Position numbers and translations under genes: made by a program. This document shows, piece by piece, positions 24,799 to 35,673 of a stretch of DNA of 64,000 bases. Position 1 is the stretch's first letter. Each line of letters opens with the position of its first letter. The stretch is taken from assembly GCA_030770425.1 (NCBI GenBank), contig JASJFT010000059.1:62001-126000 (forward strand), written 5' to 3'. This DNA is from Darksidea phi. Lineage: Eukaryota > Ascomycota > Dothideomycetes > Pleosporales > Lentitheciaceae. A model generated the notes under the pieces. It was given only the letters and a program-made list of their open reading frames with translations, was not told the DNA's origin and did not search any database.

Positions 24799-25374
24799 AT
24801 GCGTTCCACATTGATAATCGCGACCTTGGCTCTTGGCATTTGGGCCGCTCCATTGCCTACTGTACGTCCAAAGTAACCTCATGACATGCAGGCGTGATAC
24901 TAATGGTTCGTCTAGGAGCAAGCACGCGATCCAGCCGTAATTGAGCGAACAACAAGGGTCCCCGCCGATGGCACGACATATTATACCCGCGAAGCCGATC
25001 CCGAATCCTTAGACGATGAGGCCTCATCTATCGAAGCTCGCGAGCCACTGACCGACTTCCCTCGAGCTGGTGGACAACGCCGTGATCCCGACCCTGGATA
25101 TGCTCGTCCTGTGAAAGAGCGCGATGCCGAACCTGGATACGCTCGCCCAGTCAAAGAGCGTGACGCTGAGCCCGGATATGCTCGTCCCGTCAAAGAGCGT
25201 GACGCTGAGCCCGGATATGCTCGTCCCGTCAAAGAGCGTGACGCTGAGCCTGGATACGCTCGTCCCGTCAAAGAGCGTGACGCTGAGCCTGGATACGCTC
25301 GCCCTGTCAAAGAGCGCGATGCTGAGCCCGGATACGCTCGTCCTGTGAGGCGTGACGTTGAACTTTATGTCTGA
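24799..25374 (+). CDS. Secreted tandem-repeat peptide precursor
   Basis: Two exons (24799-24861 and 24916-25374; intron GTACGT...TCTAG) encode 173 residues. ATG is in good context (GTCACCATGCG). Residues 1-17 are a signal peptide (MRSTLIIATLALGIWAA). A propeptide of about 65 residues ends in GGQRR. Then comes one variant unit (DPDPGYARPV), six identical KERDAEPGYARPV units, and a terminal RRDVELYV. Dibasic RR pairs, classic kexin (Kex2) sites, bracket the array, while KER separates the units. Each unit starts DA-EP, dipeptides of the X-Ala/X-Pro type trimmed by Ste13-like peptidases in pheromone maturation, leaving a GYARPV-containing core. The layout matches kexin-processed repetitive secreted peptides and fungal RiPP or pheromone precursors. 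Processing and activity are inferred; no RiPP tailoring enzyme lies nearby. Confidence 0.8.
25114..25347 (+). repeat. Six tandem 39-bp coding repeats
   Basis: Six head-to-tail 39-bp units each encode the same 13 residues. Units 2 and 3 are identical; all other differences are third-codon changes (CGC/CGT, GAT/GAC, GCC/GCT, GAA/GAG, CCT/CCC, TAC/TAT, CCA/CCC/CCT). The 13-codon period keeps the reverse strand open too, producing a long antisense frame that is probably not a gene. Confidence 0.9.
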
Positions 25375-26493
25375 GCCATTGGAGAGTTCCGGAATTTTGG
25401 GCGCCAACGTCTTCAAGTCGCAGGATCGGTTGGCGTGCTTGCAGTTGGTCTCGTTTGTACATAAATGCAAAGAATACCCTCGGTATGATGTATACAGCGG
25501 CAGACCTTGGAGACCCAGAGTCCGCCCCTGTGAGCTCGTTGGATTCGTCCCTGATTCCGTCAATCTATATCCCAGCGCAAATGAGTGTTGTTGCGAATTA
25601 CCAATTCTTCCGGAATCTGTAATGTTTATGGCTGCAGTCGAACAATCAGCGCACCTCGGACAAGTTTCTCGGTTGCAACCAGTCAATACATTCGTAATCA
25701 GGAAGCGGTACGCAGAGCATTTCCAAAAGCCACTCATGCTTGTCCACGACCAATGCTTATTCTTCAAAGGTCTGATGCAAATAGTCATAATTGGTGAACC
25801 GGCATGCATTAGTATTGGATTCGACCATGCCGTATATCTGCGTGGAAGGCCATATTCCTTATATGCAGGGTAATCAAGCGCATGCGCATCTGCGGAAGGA
25901 AGTCGACAACTGAATAGATCTACGCTACACGGATTGTACCACAGAGACTTCCTTTCTTCCATTCTTGGTCTTCGACCTTCCCAAAGGTCCTTTCTTTCCT
26001 CATAATGCTCACCTTTCACCAATGCTTAACGTATAGCACGACTATGCGTTGTACCTTAAGCAACTACCACTAGTTCACATCTAAAAGATTGAGACGATTG
26101 GCCTGTAAATTCGTCGCCACAATCAAGGAGCGAGCTTCGGCTCGCTGGTACCGTCTATCTCTTTACGATGCCGAAGCCACCAGAGTACAGCTTCTACGAC
26201 AGGGGAGTCCACAAGCTTAGTATTCTATATCAGCCTACAATCTACCAACAGCTAGAACTCGCCTACGCACCGCTCGCATTTAAACGTACCGACTACTCAT
26301 CCCTAGCATCGATCCAGAGAATAGGGTTGTACTATCTTCTCTCTAATTAAGTGACCGACTTATAAGCGGAAAAACCGTTCGACAGCGCTAGCTCCTTCTG
26401 CCTCTTAACTTCATTACCCACAAAGAGCATTGTAGTACCGTTTTGATACTCGAACACCTTTAGTCCTCGCTGAAGGCTCAATGCAAATTGGAT
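25375..26493. other. Intergenic, no gene supported
   Basis: Downstream of the repeat peptide there is no recognisable coding sequence on the plus strand. A minus-strand open frame runs 26022-25024 through this stretch and across the repeats but has no recognisable domain. The short minus-strand end at 26347-26490 looks protein-like but could not be assigned. Confidence 0.35.
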
Positions 26494-27226
26494 ATGATCT
26501 TGGAGGCTGACAAACCAGCATTCAGTCTCTGCGGCCTGCCGCGCGATTTCAAAGGTCGGACGCGCTGGGCCATGGTGCTCGAAGCGCTGCAGCGAATCGC
26601 CGACATCGCCGTGCAACACGACCAATCCGGCATCGACGTGCATTTCCTGGTCCGGACACAGCATGACTGCCAGGGCATTACGAGCAGCAGCGAGGTCAGC
26701 AAACTACTAAAGAAGATAGATTTCAAGCGTGGCGGCGGGCCTACCAAGTTCGTGCCGGCCCTGCAGCCCATTCTGGATGGTCATGTGGACGACTTCCGCG
26801 AGTCAAAGAAGCCTAAGTCTGGGACCGACAGGCCCCGGCCGCTAGATCTGGTCGTGCTGACGGACGGGGTTGCCAAGGACAAGGAGAAAACCGAGAAACT
26901 GATCGTGAAAACGGCGATCGAACTGTTCAAGCTGCGGGCCGGGCCGCGCCAGGTCGGGATCCAGTTCGTGCAGGTCGGAGAGGACAAAAACGCCACACAG
27001 TTTTTGAAACACCTCGACAATGACTTGCAGTCGCAGAACGTGCGTGATGTAAGTTGCAACCGTTATACCAAGCGCAACCAAGTTCCGTGGCCTATGCTAA
27101 CGAGGTTTTGTCTAGATTGTTGATACGAGGCCGTATAATATCCCAGAGGGCGGGGTGCCCCTCAAGGATCAGCTCGCTAGGATTTTGCTTGGTGCGATGG
27201 ACGAGGACATTGATGGAGAAGAATAG
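26494..27226 (+). CDS. vWA-domain-like protein, probably N-terminally truncated
   Basis: Exons 26494-27048 and 27116-27226 (intron GTAAGT...TCTAG with a GCTAAC branch point) give about 221 residues. The order of strands and helices matches fungal von Willebrand A proteins: RWAMVLEALQRIADIA, a GIDVHFL strand, a PLDLVVLTDG strand carrying the distal MIDAS aspartate, VGIQFVQVG, then NIPEGGVPLKDQLARILLGA near the end. The first strand, with the DxSxS metal site, should sit just before residue 20 but is absent. An in-frame stop lies at 26461, so the 5' part is missing or in an exon I cannot find. It may have lost metal-dependent adhesion. Intact relatives are small cytosolic proteins of unclear role. 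Confidence 0.6.
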
Positions 27227-27413
27227 GCTTTAGTAGAGTACAAGTAAGGTACCTACTAAGCAAGCTCCGTATATCGTGTTCTACCGCGTACTGGTAGACA
27301 CTACTCACTAGCGGACGCTACTAAAATCAAGGCGCATCTTTATCTCGCCCACGTCTTGCACGTGGGCATTACACATTCCTCCGCCATTCAGAACTTCCCC
27401 CTTCCTCAACACG

Positions 27414-28456
27414 TCACTCATTTTGGCCTTTCCTCCCCCTCAGGCTCGCTCTATGCACCTGCTCGTCTCGGGAAGATTGGTACCCATCAACCCAGCCCTT
27501 CACGTAGACGTTTTCTTGCTCCACGTTGTTGTATAGTGGAATAACCATTTTGTCCCAGCTTATCAGAGATCCCGTAACAGCTTCTGTTTCCGAACATTCC
27601 ACGGAATCTGCACTGTTTGCCTGGGCTCCTGTCGTCATTCTCCCCAAGTGGTTTTGATTTAGGGGGGGAAGGGGTTGCCTGGTCTCGTGGCTCCCCGGAA
27701 ATGAAACTGAAGCCGGGGATCGGACATTTTGTTGCATTTCGCGGAATACTGTGAACTCCTCGTGGACGGTCCGCCCAACGGAGGGCTGGAAACTCCCAAG
27801 CAATTGAGTGGATGTACCTGTCCCATGTTTCCAGCATCTAAGAGGAAGATTCTGAGTTTGAGGTACTGCTGGTGTGGCCGGTGGCGTGGGTAATGTCTGT
27901 CCAGGGACTCCCTCTTCAGGTTTAGTACAGTCCCTGCGCTTAACCACATCGGGTATTACTCCTCGCCCTATTAACCCGCCGCTTTTAACGTCTATAAATT
28001 GCTCGCCCTCCCCTTACTAGGCTTCCTCCCCTTCTCTTTCCCTGCTTGTTTAAGTGTGGTGGGTAGCCGCTTGATTGGAGCAGTGCCAGGTGGGTGATCG
28101 TCCGCCGTCGCGGTGTTGGTGGACCTCACTTGGCCTAACTTATCTCTAAGGCGTCTGAATTCTTCTTTGAGCTCTTTGAAGTAGATGCTACAGTCTTGAT
28201 TGTATTGCATAAGAGATTGCTGAGTAGGTTGAGTAACAGATCCATCAGCGTTGAGAGTAGATATTGGTCTTATCGGCTGCTCAGGTTTCTGCAGAGGTCG
28301 ATGGGGCTGGCTAGGATCGATATATTCCCATACGTCTCCTGCTTCGGCGATTCGTTTGACGACAAAGATCCAAAGCTCCCAGTTGCTTTGTCCTTCAAGG
28401 ATGATGTCTGAATTGACGGCATTTTTTGACATATCGATAACGGCAACATTCGTCAA
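27414..28456 (-). mobile_element. Ty1/copia-type retrotransposon gag relic
   Basis: The minus-strand frame 28456-27992 encodes an N-terminal Gag-like region: ILEGQSNWELWIFVVKRIAE followed by DVWEYIDPSQP, the pattern of fungal and plant copia-type Gag (SNY..W...A....W.Y.DP). A proline-rich spacer follows, and a second minus frame (27947-27414) may continue gag after a stop. No zinc knuckle, integrase or reverse transcriptase was recognised and LTRs were not found, so this is a truncated relic. Composition is not AT-biased, so it appears largely to have escaped RIP. Confidence 0.6.
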
Positions 28457-29024
28457 AGTATGAGTGTGAGTGCGGATTAGGCCGGGCTCATAACTGTAAG
28501 CAGGGTCTAGGCCAATGGGCGGTTCGAGAGTGGTACGGTGGCGTACGGTACATCCGGGATCAGCAGCGCGCTCAGCGGGCGGCGTGGAGAGAGCGAGATG
28601 TCCACAGGAGGTGGCGCGCGGGCGCCGTGGACATCCGCGGGGGCTCGCCGGCAGGGGGCCGTGAACTTAGCGAACCAGCGCGCCCAGCGGCCGGTCAGCG
28701 AGGCCACGGATACCAGTACATCAGCCTTGCCCCAAGTCATCGGACTCCGACGCCCGTCGCACAGCGTATCTCACCCTATGATTTTTGATGCCTCCAAGGC
28801 AAATATACGGCTTGCAGGTGGAAATATTGTTCGTACAACCATGCAATTTGTTTATCTTTGGCGATTGGAGCGAAAGGCGGGGCCAAAATGCAATATAGCC
28901 CGGCTCCGCTTCCTACGACCCGTGCCGTGAAACACGAGAGAAGTTATTTGATCAGACTTCTCCCGGGTCATTAGCAGCCAAGCAGCCATTTTCCCTGGCC
29001 GCAAATCGCAGACGCATATTCAAA

Positions 29025-30506
29025 ATGGCGACACTCTACCCGGGCGAGTTCCGCCGAATCATCGAAAAATGTGGGCAGCTTCAAGGCGTAGCGGTATACG
29101 ATTGTTTCAGGCCCAACATCCCTGACCACGGTTCGATGCGCGAACTCAGGGAGGTGCTTATCCGGGCTACAGCGATCTATGTCATTTCATTGGCCTCGTA
29201 CGGCCATCTATTGAGCCTACAAGGCCTCACAAGCGGCTGGTCGGCGGAACTTTGGCTCAGACCATTGACCTACTTATTCTTTCCTATCCTACCGGCTGTT
29301 GAGTTGCTTTGCCGCTTTACAAGAGTATGTGTTCGAACGCTGAGGGGAAAGCGCGCACCGATTCGATATTGGATTGCGACTGTCGCCGGAAGCTGTGTTG
29401 CTGTATCTGGCTCTGCAAAGAGGGTGGAAGAGATTGAACCCTCGGATCTACGATTTATCAACAGAAAGCGAAATCTGGTATGGTGTGGACGCATCATAGT
29501 CCTTTTCAGTGTCTTGGCTCAGTGCGTAGGCAGCCTTGCCATCTGGTATCGAAGTGTGTATCTGTTTAGTGACCGCTGGAACGCCTTCGGAGGCGTTGAC
29601 AGAAAGACCTCGGACATGGTTCTGGGAAGCGCGGTGTCTGTCCTCAACAGCATGCTTATTACCTTCCTCAATTCGGACTGGGAATACAATCGGCCTATCG
29701 AGCCAATACACCTATCAGAAGTCCAGCAAGACCCTGAGAACAACATCACCGGGGATATATCTACAGCCGCCGAGTCGCATACTGCATCCAAAATGCAGCC
29801 CTCCACTGGCACCGGATGTATCCTACACACCAGGATGAAAAGAATCCTTCGCTACATTTACGAAAGAAACGAGGTTTTTGCTGCGCATCTTTCGAAATAT
29901 TTCCCTGCACAATTTCAATTCACCGTGGAGCATGCTCTCGTCGCCCAACTCTTAGCGGAGGCGCTGGACCGTGGATTCTGGAAAGCACCTGGATGCGACC
30001 CCTTGATGAGCATCTTGGCTAGGAAAACGCCCAATGACCCTTGGCAATCCTGGTGTGCCAAAGAGCGCTGGCCTTACCCATCAAATAGGATGTGGTACAC
30101 CATGAGACATATTGCGCAATTGGTGACTGGAGAGTATGTCCCTCCCGGAATCGCCCTTCCTGTGGCGTTCTACCTCGTCGTTGCGCGCATCCTCTTGGTC
30201 GATATCGTTAGTCTGCTCGCGCTGGCCCGTGGCAGCAGGAATTTGGCGCATAAGCCATTTTTGCGACATGTCGAGTCCACATACACTTGGGTTTTGGGTG
30301 GGCGAACCATTCTGTCCTTCCCATTGGCGCTCACGGGCATACTGTTTCATGTTATACTAAGGATTGTCCAACTCGCTACAGCCATCAGATGGGCACAATG
30401 GGACGGAGCCGGCAACGAAGACATTAGCCGCGAAAATTGGTTCGTGCTCATGCTTTATTATGAAAGATACAGAGACCCGTGGTATGACAGCATGCTTGTG
30501 CTGTGA
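29025..30506 (+). CDS. Multi-pass membrane protein, unknown family
   Basis: A single-exon gene of 493 residues starting at an ATG in good context (CAAAATGGCG). About seven hydrophobic segments are visible, near residues 46-67, 82-100, 113-130, 152-175, 195-212, 375-402 and 428-450. A long soluble middle part (about 220-370) contains SDWEYNRPIEP, aromatic-rich PYPSNRMWYTMRHI and DPWQSWCAKERWP. No transporter signature or catalytic motif was recognised, and the layout suggests a fungus-specific family. Intact frame and normal composition argue that it is expressed. Confidence 0.65.
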   Translation: MATLYPGEFRRIIEKCGQLQGVAVYDCFRPNIPDHGSMRELREVLIRATAIYVISLASYGHLLSLQGLTSGWSAELWLRPLTYLFFPILPAVELLCRFTRVCVRTLRGKRAPIRYWIATVAGSCVAVSGSAKRVEEIEPSDLRFINRKRNLVWCGRIIVLFSVLAQCVGSLAIWYRSVYLFSDRWNAFGGVDRKTSDMVLGSAVSVLNSMLITFLNSDWEYNRPIEPIHLSEVQQDPENNITGDISTAAESHTASKMQPSTGTGCILHTRMKRILRYIYERNEVFAAHLSKYFPAQFQFTVEHALVAQLLAEALDRGFWKAPGCDPLMSILARKTPNDPWQSWCAKERWPYPSNRMWYTMRHIAQLVTGEYVPPGIALPVAFYLVVARILLVDIVSLLALARGSRNLAHKPFLRHVESTYTWVLGGRTILSFPLALTGILFHVILRIVQLATAIRWAQWDGAGNEDISRENWFVLMLYYERYRDPWYDSMLVL

Positions 30507-30869
30507 ACGGCTATAGCGAGACACCTATGCAGAGACTGAAAACGTTACCTCCAATCGGATCGTCATTCCCATAATCAAGAATGGAAGTGCAAAACGATTT
30601 TAGAGCAGTTGTTCTGGTCCATCAAAATCGATCAACACCAGACCAAGTCCCGAAGTATGCCTCCAGACGAGTCTTCCAAATTACACTAAACTTCGCCTAC
30701 GCATCCCACTGAAGACTCGTATTCACTAAGTTGCGAATATTGACCTACCTACGGGTAGCGGGCAACCCGCATCTAGCTAGAGTGTAATTATTTGAGACGA
30801 GGCGCTTTCGGGATACGTAATGGACAAGGCACGGTGGGTGGGCTTGGAAATTGATGGAGACTGCGGCTA

Positions 30870-31304
30870 ATGATACAGTGGTGCATGAACTGTTCATCAC
30901 TCGCGACGCAGATAAGGGCGACGTTCAAGGGGATCCGGTTTGGGCTGATGGTTGGCATCGGCGGAGGAGTTCCCAGCGTGGATGCCGACATCCGGCTTGG
31001 AGACGTGATGGTTAGCCAACCGCAGGGGACCTTTAGTGGGATTGCACAGTACGATGCTGGGAAGGCGACCCCAAGCGGATTTGAGCGGACGGGCTCACTT
31101 AATGCCCTACCGCAGATCTTACTCGCCGTGGTGGCCAGGGTGCGGGCGAACGAGCTGCGATGCCGAAGCAAGCTCTCTGAACACATCTCCAATCACGACC
31201 GCGTTCCCAAGTTTCGGCGCGACAGAGCGGGACACACTCCAACCTTATATTTGAAAGCGTTCAACGCCTCTTGCACAAGTGCGAAAAGCTTTGAGGTCTC
31301 GTGA
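30870..31304 (+). pseudogene. Nucleoside-phosphorylase domain relic of a STAND/NLR-type gene
   Basis: This frame matches the middle of the phosphorylase (PNP_UDP_1) domain that caps many fungal NLR-like proteins: IRFGLMVGIGGGVPS, DIRLGDVMVSQP, then KATPSGFERTGSLN and LRCRSKLSEHI. The expected N-terminal part is missing, with a stop just upstream, and the frame degenerates after the KFRRDRAGH segment. No NACHT, ankyrin or TPR part follows. It is a fragment of a larger gene. Intact domains of this type cleave or sense nucleosides in fungal self/non-self and stress responses. Confidence 0.7.
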
Positions 31305-32070
31305 AACGAAACACGTTTAGGGTTGTGGTGGTTGTTGCTACGTCTAGCCGTGGTGTCGAGAGACCTAATCTGGCTCCCAAGATCTGCATTAACTAACCTA
31401 ATACAGCATAGCGCTTCCGTGCTCAAAACTCGTAGCGCGTGCGACACCGCTCTCAGTGGCAACTACCCACATATACACTCCACTACCACTCTTCAATACG
31501 TCCAACACCTCTCGCACAACCCTACGACGGCTGCGGGTTGGCCATCCTCCCTGCTAGCGGTGGCAAGTTCGAAGTATTTAACGCGCTACTCGCCAGCTGC
31601 AAAAGCCGCTAATTTTGCCGCCGCTAAACCTGTTACAGTGGTCGTGCGCCAGGATTTTAGTGCGGGTCAGCCGATCCCGCCCTGCGCGGTTAAAATCGCG
31701 CACTAAGTGCTGGAGTCGAGAGTTGAATCTACGAACGGCGATTGTTCTCTAGTGCTGATATCCCGTACCCAGCTTAACAACATCTTCGGAGGCTCGTGGG
31801 TTCTTCGTTCTGCTGGAGGACATTAGTTCGCCCGACAGCCCGGATAGTAAGCTACAAGAGGTTATCTGGGAGAAAAGCTTGGAGCGATCAAGAATTTGGT
31901 AGGGAAACACTGATATCCCTGCCTGAAATTGAATGGATACATATGATTTCGGGGGACGCTAACATTTTCAATGCCAATGCGCCTGTCTATGCTCAAGCAC
32001 TGTATGATACTATTATGTGTCCAATGCGTCCATAGAATCCTTGTAGAAGATATGACTCCGTAGAGTGTCA

Positions 32071-33042
32071 TCAGTCATGTACTTCTTCAGGCTTCTCATT
32101 GAGAAGCGATTTTGAAACTATAGGGAAGGAGTCTTGTACTCTGTCCACGTAGGCTTCCAGCTGTCGTTCAGCTGTCTCTAGTTGGGGCATCCCGTAGGCA
32201 TCGACTTCGTAGTTGGAGTCGACGTTTTCGTAGTCCAGATAGAAGATCGCAGTGCTCGCTGTTTGCTGAGGTCGCAGGCGAGGCTCGCCGACCGAACATA
32301 TAATTGTTCCCAGGGTCATCCAGGCCGTTCTTGGTGGAGCAGAGTGCGCAACCATTGCACCTCAGAACTGTTCTCCATGAAGCCTGTTGCTCATGATCGG
32401 TTGTTCTCGTGCAGGTTCTCGTCCAGTGGTTCCATAGTGTCAACGTCCAAGTAGCCTTGCGAATTGGCGGCACCATCATCCGAGAAGGCGCGCAACAACT
32501 GCGACTCGTCGCACTCAATATTAGAATAGCGGGATGTCGGTGCTTGTGGGATCTCGGACATGTCTTTGTCTACCTAAGAAAACCATCAGCTAAATCGGGA
32601 TCAGCGAGCTCTGTACGGTCGGAGACAACTTACGAAATCCAGCAATTCGTCGATTTTGATGGCGTCATTTTCGCTAGCCGCATGCCTTAATATTCTTAGG
32701 TACTTTGCCATTTGGACACACCGATCGGTAACGCTACAAAAGTTAGAAATCGACGCTTGCCAGATACGAAGACGAGGCTGACATCTTGAGACGATCCTTG
32801 CGAGGCATGACGTAAATGCAATCCCGACCAGTGGACTCGCAGTGCTTACACTGCGGATTGTTGCCGGAGCACTTGATCTTGTAATTACGGCAAGCGTTGC
32901 ATGCTCGGGCAACTCGTCGCCGGTCATTTGCAAAACCCTGGGGCTGGTGAGGCCGTTGCAGGCGCGGAATGGCCACCTTAGGTGCGCTCCCTACCCCAGA
33001 CGCAAAACCGGTTGCATAATTTGGAGCATTCGACGACATGGC
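32071..33042 (-). pseudogene. Zn(II)2Cys6 transcription factor, broken
   Basis: Three spliceable segments on the minus strand (33042-32783, 32733-32634, 32573 onward) encode a C6 zinc cluster of exact CX2CX6CX6CX2CX6C spacing (from CNACRNYKIKC to GRDC), the basic linker PRKDRLK and a short coiled segment. The frame then meets TGA at 32391-32393, reads on sensibly (MENSSEVQWLRTLLHQ), meets another TGA at 32316-32318, and recovers in another frame as YLDYENV and FPIVSKSLLNEKP. Those later pieces correspond to the linker before the fungal transcription-factor middle-homology domain, which is absent. Two stops, a frameshift and loss of the C-terminus make it non-functional. The N-terminal DNA-binding part alone (about 180 residues) could still be translated. 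An alternative in-frame start lies at 33087. Confidence 0.7.
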
Positions 33043-33087
33043 TCCGATTCCGGGTATTCTGGCGTAGGTTTGGCAGATGTGATCCAA

Positions 33088-35673
33088 ATCGCGTGTTCAT
33101 GTAGGTTGGATGTAGATTGTAAATAGCGCCAAGGGGAGGGAAGCATTGACGAAGAAGAGCTGGGTCTAACTTATGGCCAGCGATACGACGATCGGCTACA
33201 AAGGTTCTGAACGAATCCATGCCATCTTGCAGCTTGCTGTTAATCCGTTGTGCGATGGCTCACGACTGGGATGCGCACACTTACCGGGTGAATAGCAACC
33301 GCACCACTAAAATGCCGATTCATCAACCGACAGGGCGCGCACGCATAGGGAAGCACCTTAGTAGTGGCGAAGGCGCTCTTGCCTGCGTATATTGGGGACA
33401 GTGTCCTCCACAAACAACGGGGCTCAGTAAATTAGCGCATGCTCAAGATACCGGCGATGAACGCCTGTGTCCCTAGTTCCCAGCGAGCTGAGCCTGGATC
33501 TAGCCAAATGGGTGATCGCAGAGATTCTCCTCAAAAGCCGCACGGGATGGCTACCATTACATTCCACCGGCTTCTTCATTCAAGATACGCAATTCCAATC
33601 GCCATTGAATGTCATCATATACGTCACACCTTTGACGATGGAACTATGCGTTGCACCAACGACTTGTGCTTCACCCATACCATAGGCAAAAAGCTGACGG
33701 CAGAACCTCTCAGGTTTAACGGCGAACGAACCGAGCCCTGTCGATCAGCGAGCAGAATATTAACTTTCAATACTATGAACTAAGAAGCGCCTCGTGCCCT
33801 CAGAACCGCGCCCCACTCCTCTTTTCTAAACATCAGCGTTGCTGATTGGTCGACAATGCGGAGCGTTCTTCCAGCTAGTCCAACCGATCGAAAGATCTGT
33901 AGCGTAGCCCACTCAGTTACGGCACGCAAGCAGATGGGGCGATAACAGCGCATGTTCAGCCGCCATCCGCAAACAATGACGTGCTCCCCCGTTTGCATTT
34001 CTATCGATGTTGTGTGGTCTTCATATCAGAAGCTTTTGTGAACAGCAGGCTTTTCAGCTCTAGCGTCTAAGACTTTCAAACAATAGATATGGAATGGCCA
34101 TCGCGTCGTCAAACACGTGGAATAACCTAAAACGATATATAAATAGGTATTTCGTCCCGAATACCTTGACATTACAGGAAGGTTGTTAGTTATAGTTCCC
34201 CTCCCGAAGGAGCTTGGGTCCCTACCCGGCGTGACGTGTATTTTTCGTAATTCTAATCACATTATGTTTTAATATTTTGACATCTTACATAATAGGATAG
34301 GCGGCAACTATACGATAATAATAACCCCTAATTTACTAATGATATATGTAAATAGTTAAATACGCCGACAATGCCGGACTCCCTACTTTATTACCCTACT
34401 AAAGGACTAGGCGAACGATCGTTGGCGAAGATATGATATGTAAGGAAGCTAGCAAGTTTTACGACACGATGGCTGCTACTCATTCGATAGTAAGGAAGCT
34501 AGCTAAAGATAAGAGATGGATGTAGTAAGTAGGATGCTAGTATCATCGTAGGTAATTTTCATACTATGGGCGATAATATAGCTATACTAACTTATCGCTA
34601 CCGCTGTTGGTCTCTTAGCTAGGCTCTACGGTTCGGTAATATATTATTACTCGTCGCCTTAATATTCGATTACTCGAAATATTACCTCATCGTACTATAT
34701 ATAGCTCTATAGCTCTATTATCGAGTATAAGGTGTGGGTATAGCACCTCTACTGTGTGCAAACTCCTACTGTGTTTCGTGTGGACCTTACAAAACAGACT
34801 CCCACTATGAAAATCTAAACCAATAGGAGCTTTACTCGTTGTTATCAAATCGAACTTCAAAGGTCTCATGCAGCCCTGAGTTCTAAATAACGGTAACCTT
34901 GAACCGATACCGTCCGTGATTGTAAATGCTAAATTCGAACGCCGACGTTTGAGCACGGAGTTCCAGCATTATCATGGGAACCGAATCATTCCAGCGCTTC
35001 TAAATTAGTGGAGGGCTCGACTATTGGCTCGTCGCAGTGCACTACGGTCCATATTGGAACCGCGTTCATTCAAGTACATGGGAGCTAATTACTTCAGTGA
35101 GCGGCATGGATAAGTTATATTTACATGAGGTAGGTACAAATCCGCTAGGCAGGCCCGGGGGAGGAAAACCCTCTAAGTAGCCATTGATCAGTAGGACTAG
35201 ATTGCACATCAAGCTCAGCTACCTCACGCATGGGCGTTCAAGCTGCCCTCGTCAGCAATTTAACTAGAATTAGTTACTATTAACCCGCCAGCTTCCCAAG
35301 ATCACAAAGGTTTTTGACGTGCACGCACAGACGGATTATTAGATGGGTAATTTCCATGGACTTCCTGCACATGTCCTCACCAGGTTGTGCTCTACGACCA
35401 TACCGTTTGGTTTGAATGGTACTATTTTCTTGGAATGATCGCGGAAGATGCATTATACACCTCTCTTATACGTTACACCACTGCTGCTCATTCCGAGCGT
35501 GGACGACAAAGTGGTCTTATCAAAGCCGTTGAAACACCTAAAATATGTGGCAACCACGTTCGCCTGACTATGCGCTCCAATTGTAACCCTTCTGCTACAT
35601 ATAGATCTTGCGCAATATGATCCTCTACACCGGTATGGTCGCTCATCCCATCACCTTTAACCCGTATACACTC
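33088..35673. other. Gene-free stretch with AT-rich block
   Basis: About 2.6 kb with no recognisable gene. It holds the AT-rich block at about 34230-34700. A minus-strand 89-codon frame at 34956-34687 has no family resemblance. The 3' end of the SnoaL-like gene bounds it on the right. Confidence 0.4.
34230..34700. repeat. AT-rich, RIP-like island
   Basis: About 470 bp of AT-rich sequence with many TA steps. A short motif, GTAAGGAAGCTAGC, occurs twice about 49 bp apart (near 34440 and 34489). Milder than the other islands; probably a decayed element. Confidence 0.5.

Noticed and set aside
25024..26022. 332-codon open frame on the minus strand across the repeat peptide gene
   Set aside because: The 39-bp repeats keep the antisense frame open automatically, and the non-repeat part has no domain or good start. 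The plus-strand gene has a signal peptide, intron and synonymous-only repeats.
26347..26490. Minus-strand stretch reading FEYQNGTTMLFVGNEVKRQ, protein-like
   Set aside because: No family could be named and it overlaps the vWA gene region; recorded only as a possible gene fragment.
31323..32035. Short plus-strand frames between the phosphorylase relic and the regulator relic
   Set aside because: No recognisable domain; probably decayed sequence.
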